A stretch of 6,217 nucleotides of DNA from Sedimentisphaerales bacterium (GCA_030640865.1 DAOWIP010000319.1:1-6217); one strand, 5' to 3'; counted from the stretch's first letter, positions 1-5,863 are shown. Notes: a model not told the origin generated them from the letters alone. Program-made: numbers and translations.

Positions 1-1
1 C

Positions 2-1441
2 ATATTCGACAGTGCCGTTACCGGTTGGCAGGTGCGAAATACCACCGATGACGCCTGTGCCAAAAAGCTCGGTCAAGGCCGATTGGGCACATTGGTATTT
101 TTCCTGATTGGCTTACTGCCGTTTCTCGGCAAATTCGTGCGGCGTCTCTGGGGCCGGGCCGACTATCGCAAACATTACGGCGCAATGTTCACCAGCCTGG
201 ATTATTTCTGCCGTGCCGTTCGGGGCCGTATTACGGAGAAGATTACTTTATGGCACCGCGGCGGCAGGGTCGATGAAAACCGTACCCTGAAACTGGCCCA
301 ACATCCGGCACTTTTTTTCGTGCACATGCCGCTTTCCGTTTTGCCGGTGGGTCTGCACAGGCTGTTGACAGACAGTCGGTTTGCGTGTGAGAAATTATCT
401 TATATTTTTGTGCGGCCGTTCCGGCTATATTTCAGCGCCGCCCTTCGCGAACAATGGCTGCGCGACATGGTCAGTGAAGGTAAGAAAAACCATTTGGTAA
501 CCGATGAAGACGCCGGGGTTATTCTCGGCCAACTCAAGGAGCCTTATATTCAGAAATATCTCAAGAGCCTGGCTGTTCATGTTTGCACCTTACCGGTTAC
601 CCAGATTGTTTCGGTGATCGTGGCGTGGGTTTACGTTAAAACGCACCCGGAGATGTCCAGTGTCGAATCAACCGCGGCTGTAGCCGCTATATTATTTATC
701 TTTCAAATAACGCCCATCTCGCCCGGTTCGATCTGCCGTGGGCTGTATGTGCTTTATCTGGTTATCCGGGAGCGTAACTTCAAAGACTACAACATCGCGG
801 TATTTCTGGGCTTTTTCAAATACGTCGGCTACCTGGCCTTTCCTATCCAGATGGCCTATCATTATCCGGTGTTGGCCCGGTTTATGGCAGGTCATTGGGC
901 CACCGGCGCGGTGCATATTGTCCCGGTCTTCGGCGAAAAGGGCGCCCTGATGGAGCACGGCGTTTTCGCCCTGTTTTATAATCTGCCGTTGACCATTCGC
1001 CGCCGAATGGGCCGGCGCGCCGAGAAACGAGCGGCGCTGAAACCCCGCTGTTGGCACCTTATCCCCTGCGCAATTGCCGGCGCAGCGTTGTTTGCCACGG
1101 CCGACCAATTGTACCTTCAAAGCGAGGGCATTTTACCAAGCTCGAAAAATATCTGGTATCTCACCATCGGTATCCCTCTTTTGGCTGGCGCTATAATGAC
1201 CCTGACTGCCGGCGGGACTGCTCTGGGCAGGCGAATTGTTCAGGCGGCCTTGTGTGGTATTGCTATTGGTACGCTTTACGCCTGCGGACATACTGTTACT
1301 ACCTTACGATTAGAAACCGCTTTGCCGATAATGGGTATTGTTGAAATATTCATCTGGCCGATGTTTATATTTTCGATATTCTCGGCTATCGGAGCAATCC
1401 TGACCGAACTACAACTGCCCGAACCGTTAGAGAATGTCTGA
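2..1441 (+). CDS. Polytopic membrane protein of unknown function, 5'-truncated at window edge
   Basis: The frame is open from the first bases of the window to TGA at 1439-1441, giving 479 visible residues. A GTG at 32 could be read as a start, but it has no ribosome binding site and the frame continues upstream, so the true start lies outside. Hydrophobic segments fall near visible residues 28-45, 194-212, 222-240, 262-283, 350-368, 382-402, 412-430 and 440-466, so this is an inner-membrane protein with about eight spans. Residues 46-190 form a mostly soluble, Arg/His-rich stretch (for example DYFCRAVRGR and LREQWLRDMV). The central part (KYLKSLAVHVCTLP, ITPISPGSICRGLYVLY, DYNIAVFLGFFKYVGYLAF) looks highly constrained, typical of a conserved family. 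From memory it resembles planctomycete membrane proteins sometimes linked to a lipopolysaccharide-kinase-like domain. I cannot verify that, and no kinase motif is visible here. Function is unassigned. It is followed by a long non-coding stretch, so it probably ends its transcription unit. Confidence 0.85.
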   Translation: MFDSAVTGWQVRNTTDDACAKKLGQGRLGTLVFFLIGLLPFLGKFVRRLWGRADYRKHYGAMFTSLDYFCRAVRGRITEKITLWHRGGRVDENRTLKLAQHPALFFVHMPLSVLPVGLHRLLTDSRFACEKLSYIFVRPFRLYFSAALREQWLRDMVSEGKKNHLVTDEDAGVILGQLKEPYIQKYLKSLAVHVCTLPVTQIVSVIVAWVYVKTHPEMSSVESTAAVAAILFIFQITPISPGSICRGLYVLYLVIRERNFKDYNIAVFLGFFKYVGYLAFPIQMAYHYPVLARFMAGHWATGAVHIVPVFGEKGALMEHGVFALFYNLPLTIRRRMGRRAEKRAALKPRCWHLIPCAIAGAALFATADQLYLQSEGILPSSKNIWYLTIGIPLLAGAIMTLTAGGTALGRRIVQAALCGIAIGTLYACGHTVTTLRLETALPIMGIVEIFIWPMFIFSIFSAIGAILTELQLPEPLENV

Positions 1442-1458
1442 ACGGGTATGAGAAAGAG

Positions 1459-1486
1459 AGAATTCAGAATTCAGAAGACAGAAAGA
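1459..1486. repeat. Heptanucleotide tandem repeat, four units
   Basis: Four consecutive 7-bp units begin with AGAA: AGAATTC, AGAATTC, AGAAGAC, AGAAAGA. The array starts 17 bases after the stop codon of the membrane protein gene and lies in a purine-rich run. Degenerate heptamer arrays of this kind are known as intergenic short tandem repeats in some bacteria, notably filamentous cyanobacteria. Any function is unknown. Confidence 0.6.
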
Positions 1487-1526
1487 GGGAAGGAATCAAT
1501 GACGGATAATAGAAAGTCGCCATCGC

Positions 1527-1541
1527 CCCGCCTGCGGCGGG
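1527..1541. other. GC-rich hairpin CCCGCC-TGC-GGCGGG
   Basis: A perfect 6-bp inverted repeat with a 3-nt loop lies 85 bases after the membrane protein stop codon. A T-rich run begins only about 34 nt further on (1576-1586), too far for a classical intrinsic terminator. It may still end or stabilise the upstream transcript, or be another small repeat. Confidence 0.45.
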
Positions 1542-1583
1542 ACGCTGCCACCGGTCGGTCGTTAATATTGGGTAGTTTTTTAT

Positions 1584-1634
1584 TTTGCCCCTTCAGGGCG
1601 TAAGAAAACCGCATGGGGCAAAGTTTCACCCTAC
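1584..1634. repeat. Inverted repeat TTTGCCCC/GGGGCAAA with degenerate REP-like frame
   Basis: TTTGCCCC at 1584-1591 and GGGGCAAA at 1615-1622 are perfect 8-bp complements across a 23-nt loop, which itself contains part of a small GCCC/GGGC stem. Overlapping this, 1613-1634 begins ATGG and ends CCCTAC, the same flanks as the two better REP-like elements of this window, but its internal stem is poor. It could be a decayed copy or a chance match. Confidence 0.4.
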
Positions 1635-1667
1635 AGAAGAACGGCCCCTTGACATAAGTCAGAGTAA

Positions 1668-1690
1668 ATGGCGGGCACGGCCCGCCCTAC
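1668..1690. repeat. REP-like palindrome (ATGG - stem - CCCTAC)
   Basis: GGCGGGC (1670-1676) pairs perfectly with GCCCGCC (1680-1686) across the loop ACG. The palindrome sits inside the frame ATGG...CCCTACT. The same frame surrounds a palindrome of different sequence at 5864-5887. Conserved flanks with a changing but always self-complementary stem are typical of repetitive extragenic palindrome families. No transposase of the kind that spreads them is in the window. Confidence 0.6.
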
Positions 1691-1770
1691 TAAAACCGTA
1701 AAGCATTCCGCCCAATGAGCCATCCACCTCGAAGACTCGTTGGCTGCCACCCATCAAGGATTGCACAGGA

Positions 1771-1797
1771 GCACCTCTCTGAAATACAGAAAGGTGC
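1771..1797. other. Imperfect 10-bp hairpin
   Basis: GCACCT (1771-1776) pairs with AGGTGC (1792-1797). Inside, T1778 pairs with A1790 and CTG with CAG around the loop AAATA, with one C-A mismatch. No T-run follows on either strand, so it does not look like an intrinsic terminator. It lies in DNA with no other recognised feature and could be a folded RNA, a repeat or a degraded element end. Confidence 0.45.
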
Positions 1798-1881
1798 CAC
1801 ACGTCGCTCAAAAGCCCTAACCAGCAGTAGATAAAACACTTAAAGCCAGATTTTTTTCCTGTCCATTTTTCCACATTTATC

Positions 1882-1911
1882 TTGCCAATCGGAGCCTGCA
1901 CACGATATAAT
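1882..1911 (+). promoter_or_regulatory. Predicted sigma-70-type promoter for the gene at 2014
   Basis: A -35-like TTGCCA (1882-1887) and a consensus -10 TATAAT (1906-1911) are separated by 18 nt, giving an expected transcription start near 1918. This leaves a leader of roughly 95 nt before the ATG at 2014, containing two hairpins. It is the best -35/-10 pair I saw in the window. Confidence 0.55.
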
Positions 1912-1946
1912 CCAACGGTATAGGAATTTGTATTTGTGGATAATTC

Positions 1947-2002
1947 GCCCCCCGATTTACGTCGGGGGCTAATAAGAACCCTCGCTTAACAGCAGGGGCT
2001 AA
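1947..2002 (+). repeat. Two tandem leader hairpins ending in GGGGCTAA
   Basis: Hairpin one (1947-1969) has a GCCCCC arm, one extra C, an inner stem GAT/GTC, loop TTAC and a GGGGGC arm. Hairpin two (1979-1997) has CCCT, an unpaired C, an inner stem GCT/AGC, loop TAAC and AGGG. Both are followed by GGGGCTAA (1965-1972 and 1995-2002), 30 nt apart. They lie in the predicted leader of the gene at 2014, and the second abuts the ribosome binding site AAGGA (2001-2005). A related hairpin precedes the gene at 4532. A post-transcriptional role is inference. A dispersed repeat is the alternative. Confidence 0.5.
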
Positions 2003-2013
2003 GGAATCAGGTT

Positions 2014-2766
2014 ATGGCAACCTCTTACGGTTCACTTTGTGATGATTTTTACGTCAATATGAACCTGAATACAGAGTTGGAACTGCCCACGGAACGAGAT
2101 ACGATCCTGCATTTTTGCGATTGCATCCGGCGGAAGTTCCCCACGATGAACACCTTCTATCAGAGGGATACGGGTGAATTTTGTCTGGACGAAGACCGCG
2201 AGGCCGGCAACTACCGTTGGGTCACCATAGAGCGGGACCGTATCAGCAGCGGCTACGTCAATCCCGGGTCTATGGAGGAAATTGACGAGCAGCATCGCTT
2301 TATCCTCGATTTGGTGCCTTACACCCTCAGTGTGAACAATCTTGACATCGATTCGCTGGACGTTATGTTCGGGATGGACTTCGATTACCAGGGAAATCAT
2401 GACGAACTCCTGGCTGAGGCACTGTTTCGCGATACGCCTTTCTTCAAGCTGTTGGATTTGCCCCACGCCATACCGCTGGGGTTTGACCCCTCGATTGTGG
2501 TCAGCCTTTCCGACGACTGCCGTCTGCAGGGACGTCTAAGTCTGGAATCGCGGACCGGGGCGTATCAGATACGCTCCGGCAAATACAAGGAAGACGATCA
2601 ATTGAGCCTCTATCTGTCCGTCCGGCAATATCCCGATCCGAACACAGGATTTGACAGCCTGAAGGCCTACGACCGCCAGCGCACTCTTGCCGAAGAGATT
2701 ATGGACGACAAAGTTATCCCTAACTTCGTCAATCCTATTCTCTCACATCTCGGCCACCGCGGATAG
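2014..2766 (+). CDS. Conserved-looking protein of unknown function (250 aa)
   Basis: The ATG at 2014 is preceded by AAGGA (2001-2005) at 8 nt, and a good predicted promoter lies about 100 bases upstream, so this start is well supported. The product is soluble and acidic, with no signal peptide or membrane span. It opens with MATSYGSLCDDFYVNMNLN and alternates hydrophobic and charged segments, as in an alpha/beta fold. Notable parts are residues 104-122 (LSVNNLDIDSLDVMFGMDF), a region ending GNHDELLAEALF (127-138) that introduces a likely helix, and a C-terminal half with beta-strand-like pattern (DDCRLQGRLSLESR). I see no catalytic signature. From memory, planctomycete genomes carry conserved hypothetical proteins that open in this way, but I cannot confirm membership. 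It stands alone between two intergenic regions and is probably monocistronic, as a full set of leader signals precedes the next gene. Confidence 0.85.
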   Translation: MATSYGSLCDDFYVNMNLNTELELPTERDTILHFCDCIRRKFPTMNTFYQRDTGEFCLDEDREAGNYRWVTIERDRISSGYVNPGSMEEIDEQHRFILDLVPYTLSVNNLDIDSLDVMFGMDFDYQGNHDELLAEALFRDTPFFKLLDLPHAIPLGFDPSIVVSLSDDCRLQGRLSLESRTGAYQIRSGKYKEDDQLSLYLSVRQYPDPNTGFDSLKAYDRQRTLAEEIMDDKVIPNFVNPILSHLGHRG

Positions 2767-2770
2767 AATC

Positions 2771-2782
2771 GACGCCGGCGTC
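2771..2782. other. Perfect 12-bp palindrome GACGCCGGCGTC
   Basis: A fully symmetric 12-mer starts four bases after the stop codon of the 250-residue gene. As RNA it could form only a 4-bp stem with a CCGG loop and has no following T-run, so it is a weak terminator at best. It could equally be a protein binding site or chance in GC-rich DNA. Confidence 0.3.
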
Positions 2783-2819
2783 AAAACATCAAAATCGCCC
2801 TGATTGTGAAGCCTGAGAT

Positions 2820-2859
2820 GTAGGTTTTTGTGTGTTTTTCAGACTTCTGACGGTATCGT
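2820..2859 (+). repeat. Left copy of the 40-bp inverted repeat flanking the sulfatase/oxidoreductase pair
   Basis: This 40-mer matches the reverse complement of 5904-5943 at 35 of 40 positions. The 19 bases at the gene-proximal end (2841-2859, AGACTTCTGACGGTATCGT) are identical, and the outer 21 differ at five positions, all transitions. Weaker similarity with small gaps continues outward to about 2792. The inner end lies 24 bases before the sulfatase ATG. No transposase is nearby and no obvious target-site duplication was seen next to the 40-mers. Confidence 0.8.
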
Positions 2860-2868
2860 AAGAGTTCT
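2841..2868 (+). promoter_or_regulatory. Imperfect 28-nt hairpin just upstream of the sulfatase ribosome binding site
   Basis: The inner end of the left repeat extends into a fold: AGA/TCT (2841-2843 with 2866-2868), TTCT/AGAG including one G-T wobble (2845-2848 with 2861-2864), then ACG/CGT around the loop GTAT, separated by single mismatches. It ends four bases before GAGG (2873-2876), the ribosome binding site. It may be a leader hairpin or an operator-type palindrome. The right copy of the repeat keeps only the central TGACG/CGTCA stem. Confidence 0.45.
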
Positions 2869-2883
2869 ATTTGAGGTAACGAT

Positions 2884-4473
2884 ATGTTGAACACAATCAA
2901 TAAATCACGTTATAGCAGAAGAGCCTTTTTAGGTATATTAGGAGCGGGACTTACATCTTCTTTATTGGCTGGTTATCGTAAAGTCAAAGTTACACGACCT
3001 AATATTATTTTCCTGCTGACCGACGACCAAAGAGCGGGAACTCTCGGCGCAAGTGGCCACCCTTTCATAAAAACACCTAATTTAGACAAGCTCACGTCCG
3101 ACGGCGTTCGATTCAGCAGTGCGTTTATAGCTGAGCCGGTTTGCTCGCCAAGCAGAGTATCTCTATTCACCGGCCAATATGAAAGAGTTCACGGAATAGG
3201 ATTTTCTTCGTCTTACGACCTGTCCGAGAAGCAATGGGAAAACACCTATCCGGCACTATTACAAAAAGACGGCTACTATACAGGATTTGTCGGTAAATTC
3301 GGCGTCGAATATTACGCGTTCAGGGGAAACGCCAAGAGTAAATTCGACTTCTGGAAAGCCCGTGACGGCTGGGCAAGGTTTTTTCCCAAAGGCAAAGGTA
3401 ATCGCGCAATTTACAACGATTGTAAAGAAGAAATAATCACTCCGATAATGGGTGAATGTATCGATCAATTCCTGGATTCAACTCCCGGAGAAAAACCATT
3501 TTGTCTTTCAGTAAGTTTTTCAGCGCCGCACGGCTGTATTTCCGGGTCGATGTTTCCAGGAGAGTCCGGCAATACCCGAATGACAAATCCCGCAGACAAA
3601 AATCCCAAATTGAAAGATCATCCTGTATATGGAAATCTTTACAGAAACAAAGATGTAAAAATCCCCGACGAATGTACAGGCGATCCCTATAAACATATTC
3701 CAATCGAAGTGTTAGACCAGGACGACGGCAGGAACATAACCTATAGTTATAATTATAATCGCGATACCTGCCTGGAACATCATTTCAGGTATTATCAGTT
3801 GATTACCGGAATCGACAAGGTGGTCGGTGAACTCCGAGCAAGCCTGAAAAAAAGAGGACTAAGCGACAATACGGTAATCATTTATTCCAGCGATCATGGT
3901 TTGCTCATGGGTGAATACGGCATGGGCGGGAAAGCTCTCTTATACGATTTAACAACTAAAATACCACTGATTATCTACGATCCGCGACTTCCAAAAAACA
4001 AAAGGGGGAAAGTCGTCGATGAATTAGTCTCCAGTATCGATATCACATCCACTATCCTGAAATATGCCGGAGCTGAAGTTCCCTCCGCCATGCAGGGCAG
4101 AAGCCTGATTGATCTTATGAAAAATCAGGACATACCTTGGAGAGATTATATATTCCTGGAAAGTTTGTTTGTCTGGAGAGGGAACCCCTTTATCGAAGGC
4201 GTCAGAACAAAAGACTGGAAGTATCTGCGTTACTTTAAGTTCAAAGGAAAACCCAACGGAGATCATTATCTGGAAAAGGACGCCGATTTCGCGGACAAAG
4301 AACCGGTATTCGAGCAACTGTTCAATCTCAAAAATGACCCGATGGAAAAAACCAACCTTATCGATAATCCAGAATACAATAGTATTCTGGAAAATTTAAG
4401 GGGGAAATGTAAGAATGAATCTCAAAAAATGGTTAATATCAGAAAAAGGACGGACAAAAAAAACAAAAGGTGA
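2884..4473 (+). CDS. Tat-exported family S1 formylglycine sulfatase
   Basis: The product has 529 residues, a usual length for this family. It hydrolyses sulfate esters, most likely on a polysaccharide or its fragments. Seen: an N-terminal twin-arginine segment (SRRAFLGILGAG, Arg12-Arg13) with a hydrophobic run to about residue 30, so export by Tat is likely. Metal-binding Asp47-Asp48 lie in FLLTDDQR. The signature Cys87-Ser-Pro-Ser-Arg91 supplies the cysteine converted to formylglycine. The second sulfatase signature is GYYTGFVGKF (130-139, Lys138). Further expected active-site residues are His216 (SAPHG), Asp337-His338 (SSDHG) and Lys350 (GGK). The C-terminal domain ends in a very basic tail (last ten residues RKRTDKKNKR). 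GAGG at 2873-2876 supports the start. Substrate is not readable from the sequence; the TFGQYER-like region (LFTGQYERVHG) resembles glycosaminoglycan/choline-sulfatase-like relatives. The gene is visibly more AT-rich than its neighbours. It lies 58 bases before an oxidoreductase gene, probably co-transcribed. Cytoplasmic activation by an anSME-type or equivalent enzyme encoded elsewhere is expected. Confidence 0.95.
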   Translation: MLNTINKSRYSRRAFLGILGAGLTSSLLAGYRKVKVTRPNIIFLLTDDQRAGTLGASGHPFIKTPNLDKLTSDGVRFSSAFIAEPVCSPSRVSLFTGQYERVHGIGFSSSYDLSEKQWENTYPALLQKDGYYTGFVGKFGVEYYAFRGNAKSKFDFWKARDGWARFFPKGKGNRAIYNDCKEEIITPIMGECIDQFLDSTPGEKPFCLSVSFSAPHGCISGSMFPGESGNTRMTNPADKNPKLKDHPVYGNLYRNKDVKIPDECTGDPYKHIPIEVLDQDDGRNITYSYNYNRDTCLEHHFRYYQLITGIDKVVGELRASLKKRGLSDNTVIIYSSDHGLLMGEYGMGGKALLYDLTTKIPLIIYDPRLPKNKRGKVVDELVSSIDITSTILKYAGAEVPSAMQGRSLIDLMKNQDIPWRDYIFLESLFVWRGNPFIEGVRTKDWKYLRYFKFKGKPNGDHYLEKDADFADKEPVFEQLFNLKNDPMEKTNLIDNPEYNSILENLRGKCKNESQKMVNIRKRTDKKNKR

Positions 4474-4497
4474 CAGAGAAGGTATTTTTTTAATAAC

Positions 4498-4514
4498 CCC
4501 TGCTGTCAAGCGGG
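4498..4514 (+). promoter_or_regulatory. Leader hairpin before the oxidoreductase gene
   Basis: CCC (4498-4500), an unpaired T, GCT (4502-4504), loop GTCA, AGC (4509-4511) and GGG (4512-4514) form a 6-bp stem with one bulge. It stands four bases before AGGAG (4518-4522). The architecture matches the hairpin at 1979-1997, and in both the 3' arm begins exactly 23 nt before the ATG. A T7 run (4485-4491) lies before it, not after, so it is not an intrinsic terminator of the sulfatase transcript. Confidence 0.4.
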
Positions 4515-4531
4515 AGTAGGAGATTGCAATT

Positions 4532-5857
4532 ATGAAAACACTTGATCGTCGCGCGTTTCTGAAAAAATCCTCCGCCGCACTAACTGTGGCAGGACTTCCC
4601 GCTATTATCCCAAGCCGCCTATGGGCGGCAAAAGGGGCTGCCGCACCAAGCAACCGCATTACCCTGGGGTTTGTTGGAGTAGGCAACCACGGAACAAAGG
4701 TTAATCTGAACAATTTTATAAGCAATTCCGACACACGGGTACTCGCCTTGTGTGATGTGGATTCAAAGCATCTGGCCCAGGCCCAAAAAGTCGTCCAAAA
4801 GAAATATGCCGAATCAAAAGCCCGCGATACCGATATAGATTGCGCCACCACAAAAGATTTTCGTGAGGTGGTCGGTCGAGATGATATCGATGCCGTGGTG
4901 GTTTCCACGCCGGACCATTGGCATGTTCCGATCTCTCTGGCAGCCATACGCGCCGGCAAAGACGTCTATTGTGAAAAACCAATATCTGTTTCTATCGACG
5001 AAGGCCGAATCCTTAGTGACGAAGCAAAAAAACACTCGCGTATTTTTCAGACCGGCAGTGAATTTCGCGCCCAACACAACTTCTTCCGTGCAGCCGAGTT
5101 GGTACGCAATGGCCGGATCGGTAAGCTGCATACCATCACGACATATCTGCCTCGTAATCCGAGGCGTCCGGGCGATTCGACCCCAATGAAGGTTCCTCCG
5201 GAACTTGACTATGATATGTGGCTCGGCCCGGCTCCGTGGGCGCCCTATACAAAAGACCGTGTGCATTTTAATTTCCGCTGGATTCTCGACTATTCCGGCG
5301 GGATGATCTGCGACTGGGGTGCGCATCTGTTAGACCAGGCCCAGTGGGCCAACGACACCGAATATAGCGGGCCAACGGAAATCGAGGGAACAGGTACGTT
5401 CCTTTCCGAAGGACTTTTCAATACGGCAGTCGATTTCCATATTGAATATAAGTATGACAATGGCGTTAAAGTAATCTGTACCGACAAAATCCAGAAGTTC
5501 AGCGGCTCCATCAGATATGAGGGCAGTGAAGGGTCAATTTATACCAGATACGCCGGGAAAATTCTCGAGGCTGAGCCGGAGTCGATCCTGAAATCGAAAA
5601 TCAGCCCTGACGAAACGCACCTTTACACCTGCCCGCAGGGGCCGGAACGCAATTTACTCGACTGTATCCGGTCACGTAAGCTGACCTACTACCCGGCTGA
5701 GGTGGGCCATCGTTCAAGTACCGCCTGCCATCTGGGCAATATCGCAATGATGCTCCAGCGAAAAGTCAAATGGGACCCGAAGAAAGAAAAATTCGTCAAC
5801 GACGATGAGGCCAACCGTATGCTCTCTCGTCCTATGCGCAGCCCCTGGCGTTTGTGA
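4532..5857 (+). CDS. Tat-exported Gfo/Idh/MocA-family NAD(P)-dependent oxidoreductase
   Basis: The product has 441 residues. Seen: a twin-arginine signal (DRRAFLKKSSAAL, Arg6-Arg7) with a hydrophobic stretch to about residue 32 and a plausible cleavage near WAAKG. A Rossmann fold opens with GFVGVGNHG (46-54), followed by an acidic residue at the end of beta-2 (ALCDVD, 72-77). VSTPDHWHVPI (124-134) and CEKPIS (147-152) carry the family's EKP motif with catalytic-site Lys149. DWGAH (261-265) supplies the usual active-site His265. The C-terminus (WDPKKEKF, then NRMLSRPMRSPWRL) matches the bacterial-type C-terminal domain common in planctomycete members. Family members oxidise or epimerise sugars and cyclitols, and some act as NAD-dependent glycosidases (GH109 type); the exact substrate is unknown. 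AGGAG at 4518-4522 supports the start. Position 58 bases after a sulfatase suggests joint action on a sulfated sugar. An exported Rossmann protein must carry its cofactor folded through Tat, which fits the signal. Confidence 0.93.
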   Translation: MKTLDRRAFLKKSSAALTVAGLPAIIPSRLWAAKGAAAPSNRITLGFVGVGNHGTKVNLNNFISNSDTRVLALCDVDSKHLAQAQKVVQKKYAESKARDTDIDCATTKDFREVVGRDDIDAVVVSTPDHWHVPISLAAIRAGKDVYCEKPISVSIDEGRILSDEAKKHSRIFQTGSEFRAQHNFFRAAELVRNGRIGKLHTITTYLPRNPRRPGDSTPMKVPPELDYDMWLGPAPWAPYTKDRVHFNFRWILDYSGGMICDWGAHLLDQAQWANDTEYSGPTEIEGTGTFLSEGLFNTAVDFHIEYKYDNGVKVICTDKIQKFSGSIRYEGSEGSIYTRYAGKILEAEPESILKSKISPDETHLYTCPQGPERNLLDCIRSRKLTYYPAEVGHRSSTACHLGNIAMMLQRKVKWDPKKEKFVNDDEANRMLSRPMRSPWRL

Positions 5858-5863
5858 GAATTA

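Larger units (their letters stand above)
1442..2013. other. 572-bp repeat-rich intergenic region
   Basis: No reading frame here looks like a real protein on either strand. The stretch holds, in order, a heptamer tandem repeat, a GC hairpin, an 8-bp inverted repeat with a degenerate REP-like frame, a clear REP-like palindrome, a 10-bp imperfect hairpin, a sigma-70-type promoter and two tandem hairpins before the gene at 2014. Each is listed separately. No transposase remnant was recognised. Confidence 0.75.

Noticed and set aside
692..1120. 142-codon minus-strand frame inside the membrane protein gene
   Set aside because: It lies fully antisense to a convincing gene and has low-complexity, unpatterned composition. 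It is a shadow frame.
32..1441. GTG at 32 as the start of the membrane protein
   Set aside because: There is no ribosome binding site, and the same frame is open to the left edge with sensible coding sequence, so the gene is more likely truncated by the window.
1499..1603. 34-codon frame starting after a purine-rich AGGGAAGGA
   Set aside because: The spacing to the ATG is short, the frame covers the GC hairpin and T-run, and the peptide is Arg-rich without pattern. Probably chance.
1649..1654. TTGACA as a -35 element
   Set aside because: No acceptable -10 lies 16-19 nt downstream; the position is taken by the GC-rich REP-like palindrome.
1659..1901. 80-codon minus-strand frame in the intergenic region
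   Set aside because: It runs through the REP-like palindrome and the 1771-1797 hairpin, shows no domain and no clear ribosome binding site. A decayed gene fragment cannot be excluded, but it is not supported.
2032..2466. 144-codon minus-strand frame opposite the 250-residue gene
   Set aside because: It is antisense to a gene with promoter and ribosome binding site and has no recognisable motif.
4396..4959. 187-codon minus-strand frame spanning the sulfatase end and the oxidoreductase start
   Set aside because: It crosses two well-supported genes and their junction. Its Ser/Thr/Arg-rich composition is that of a shadow frame.
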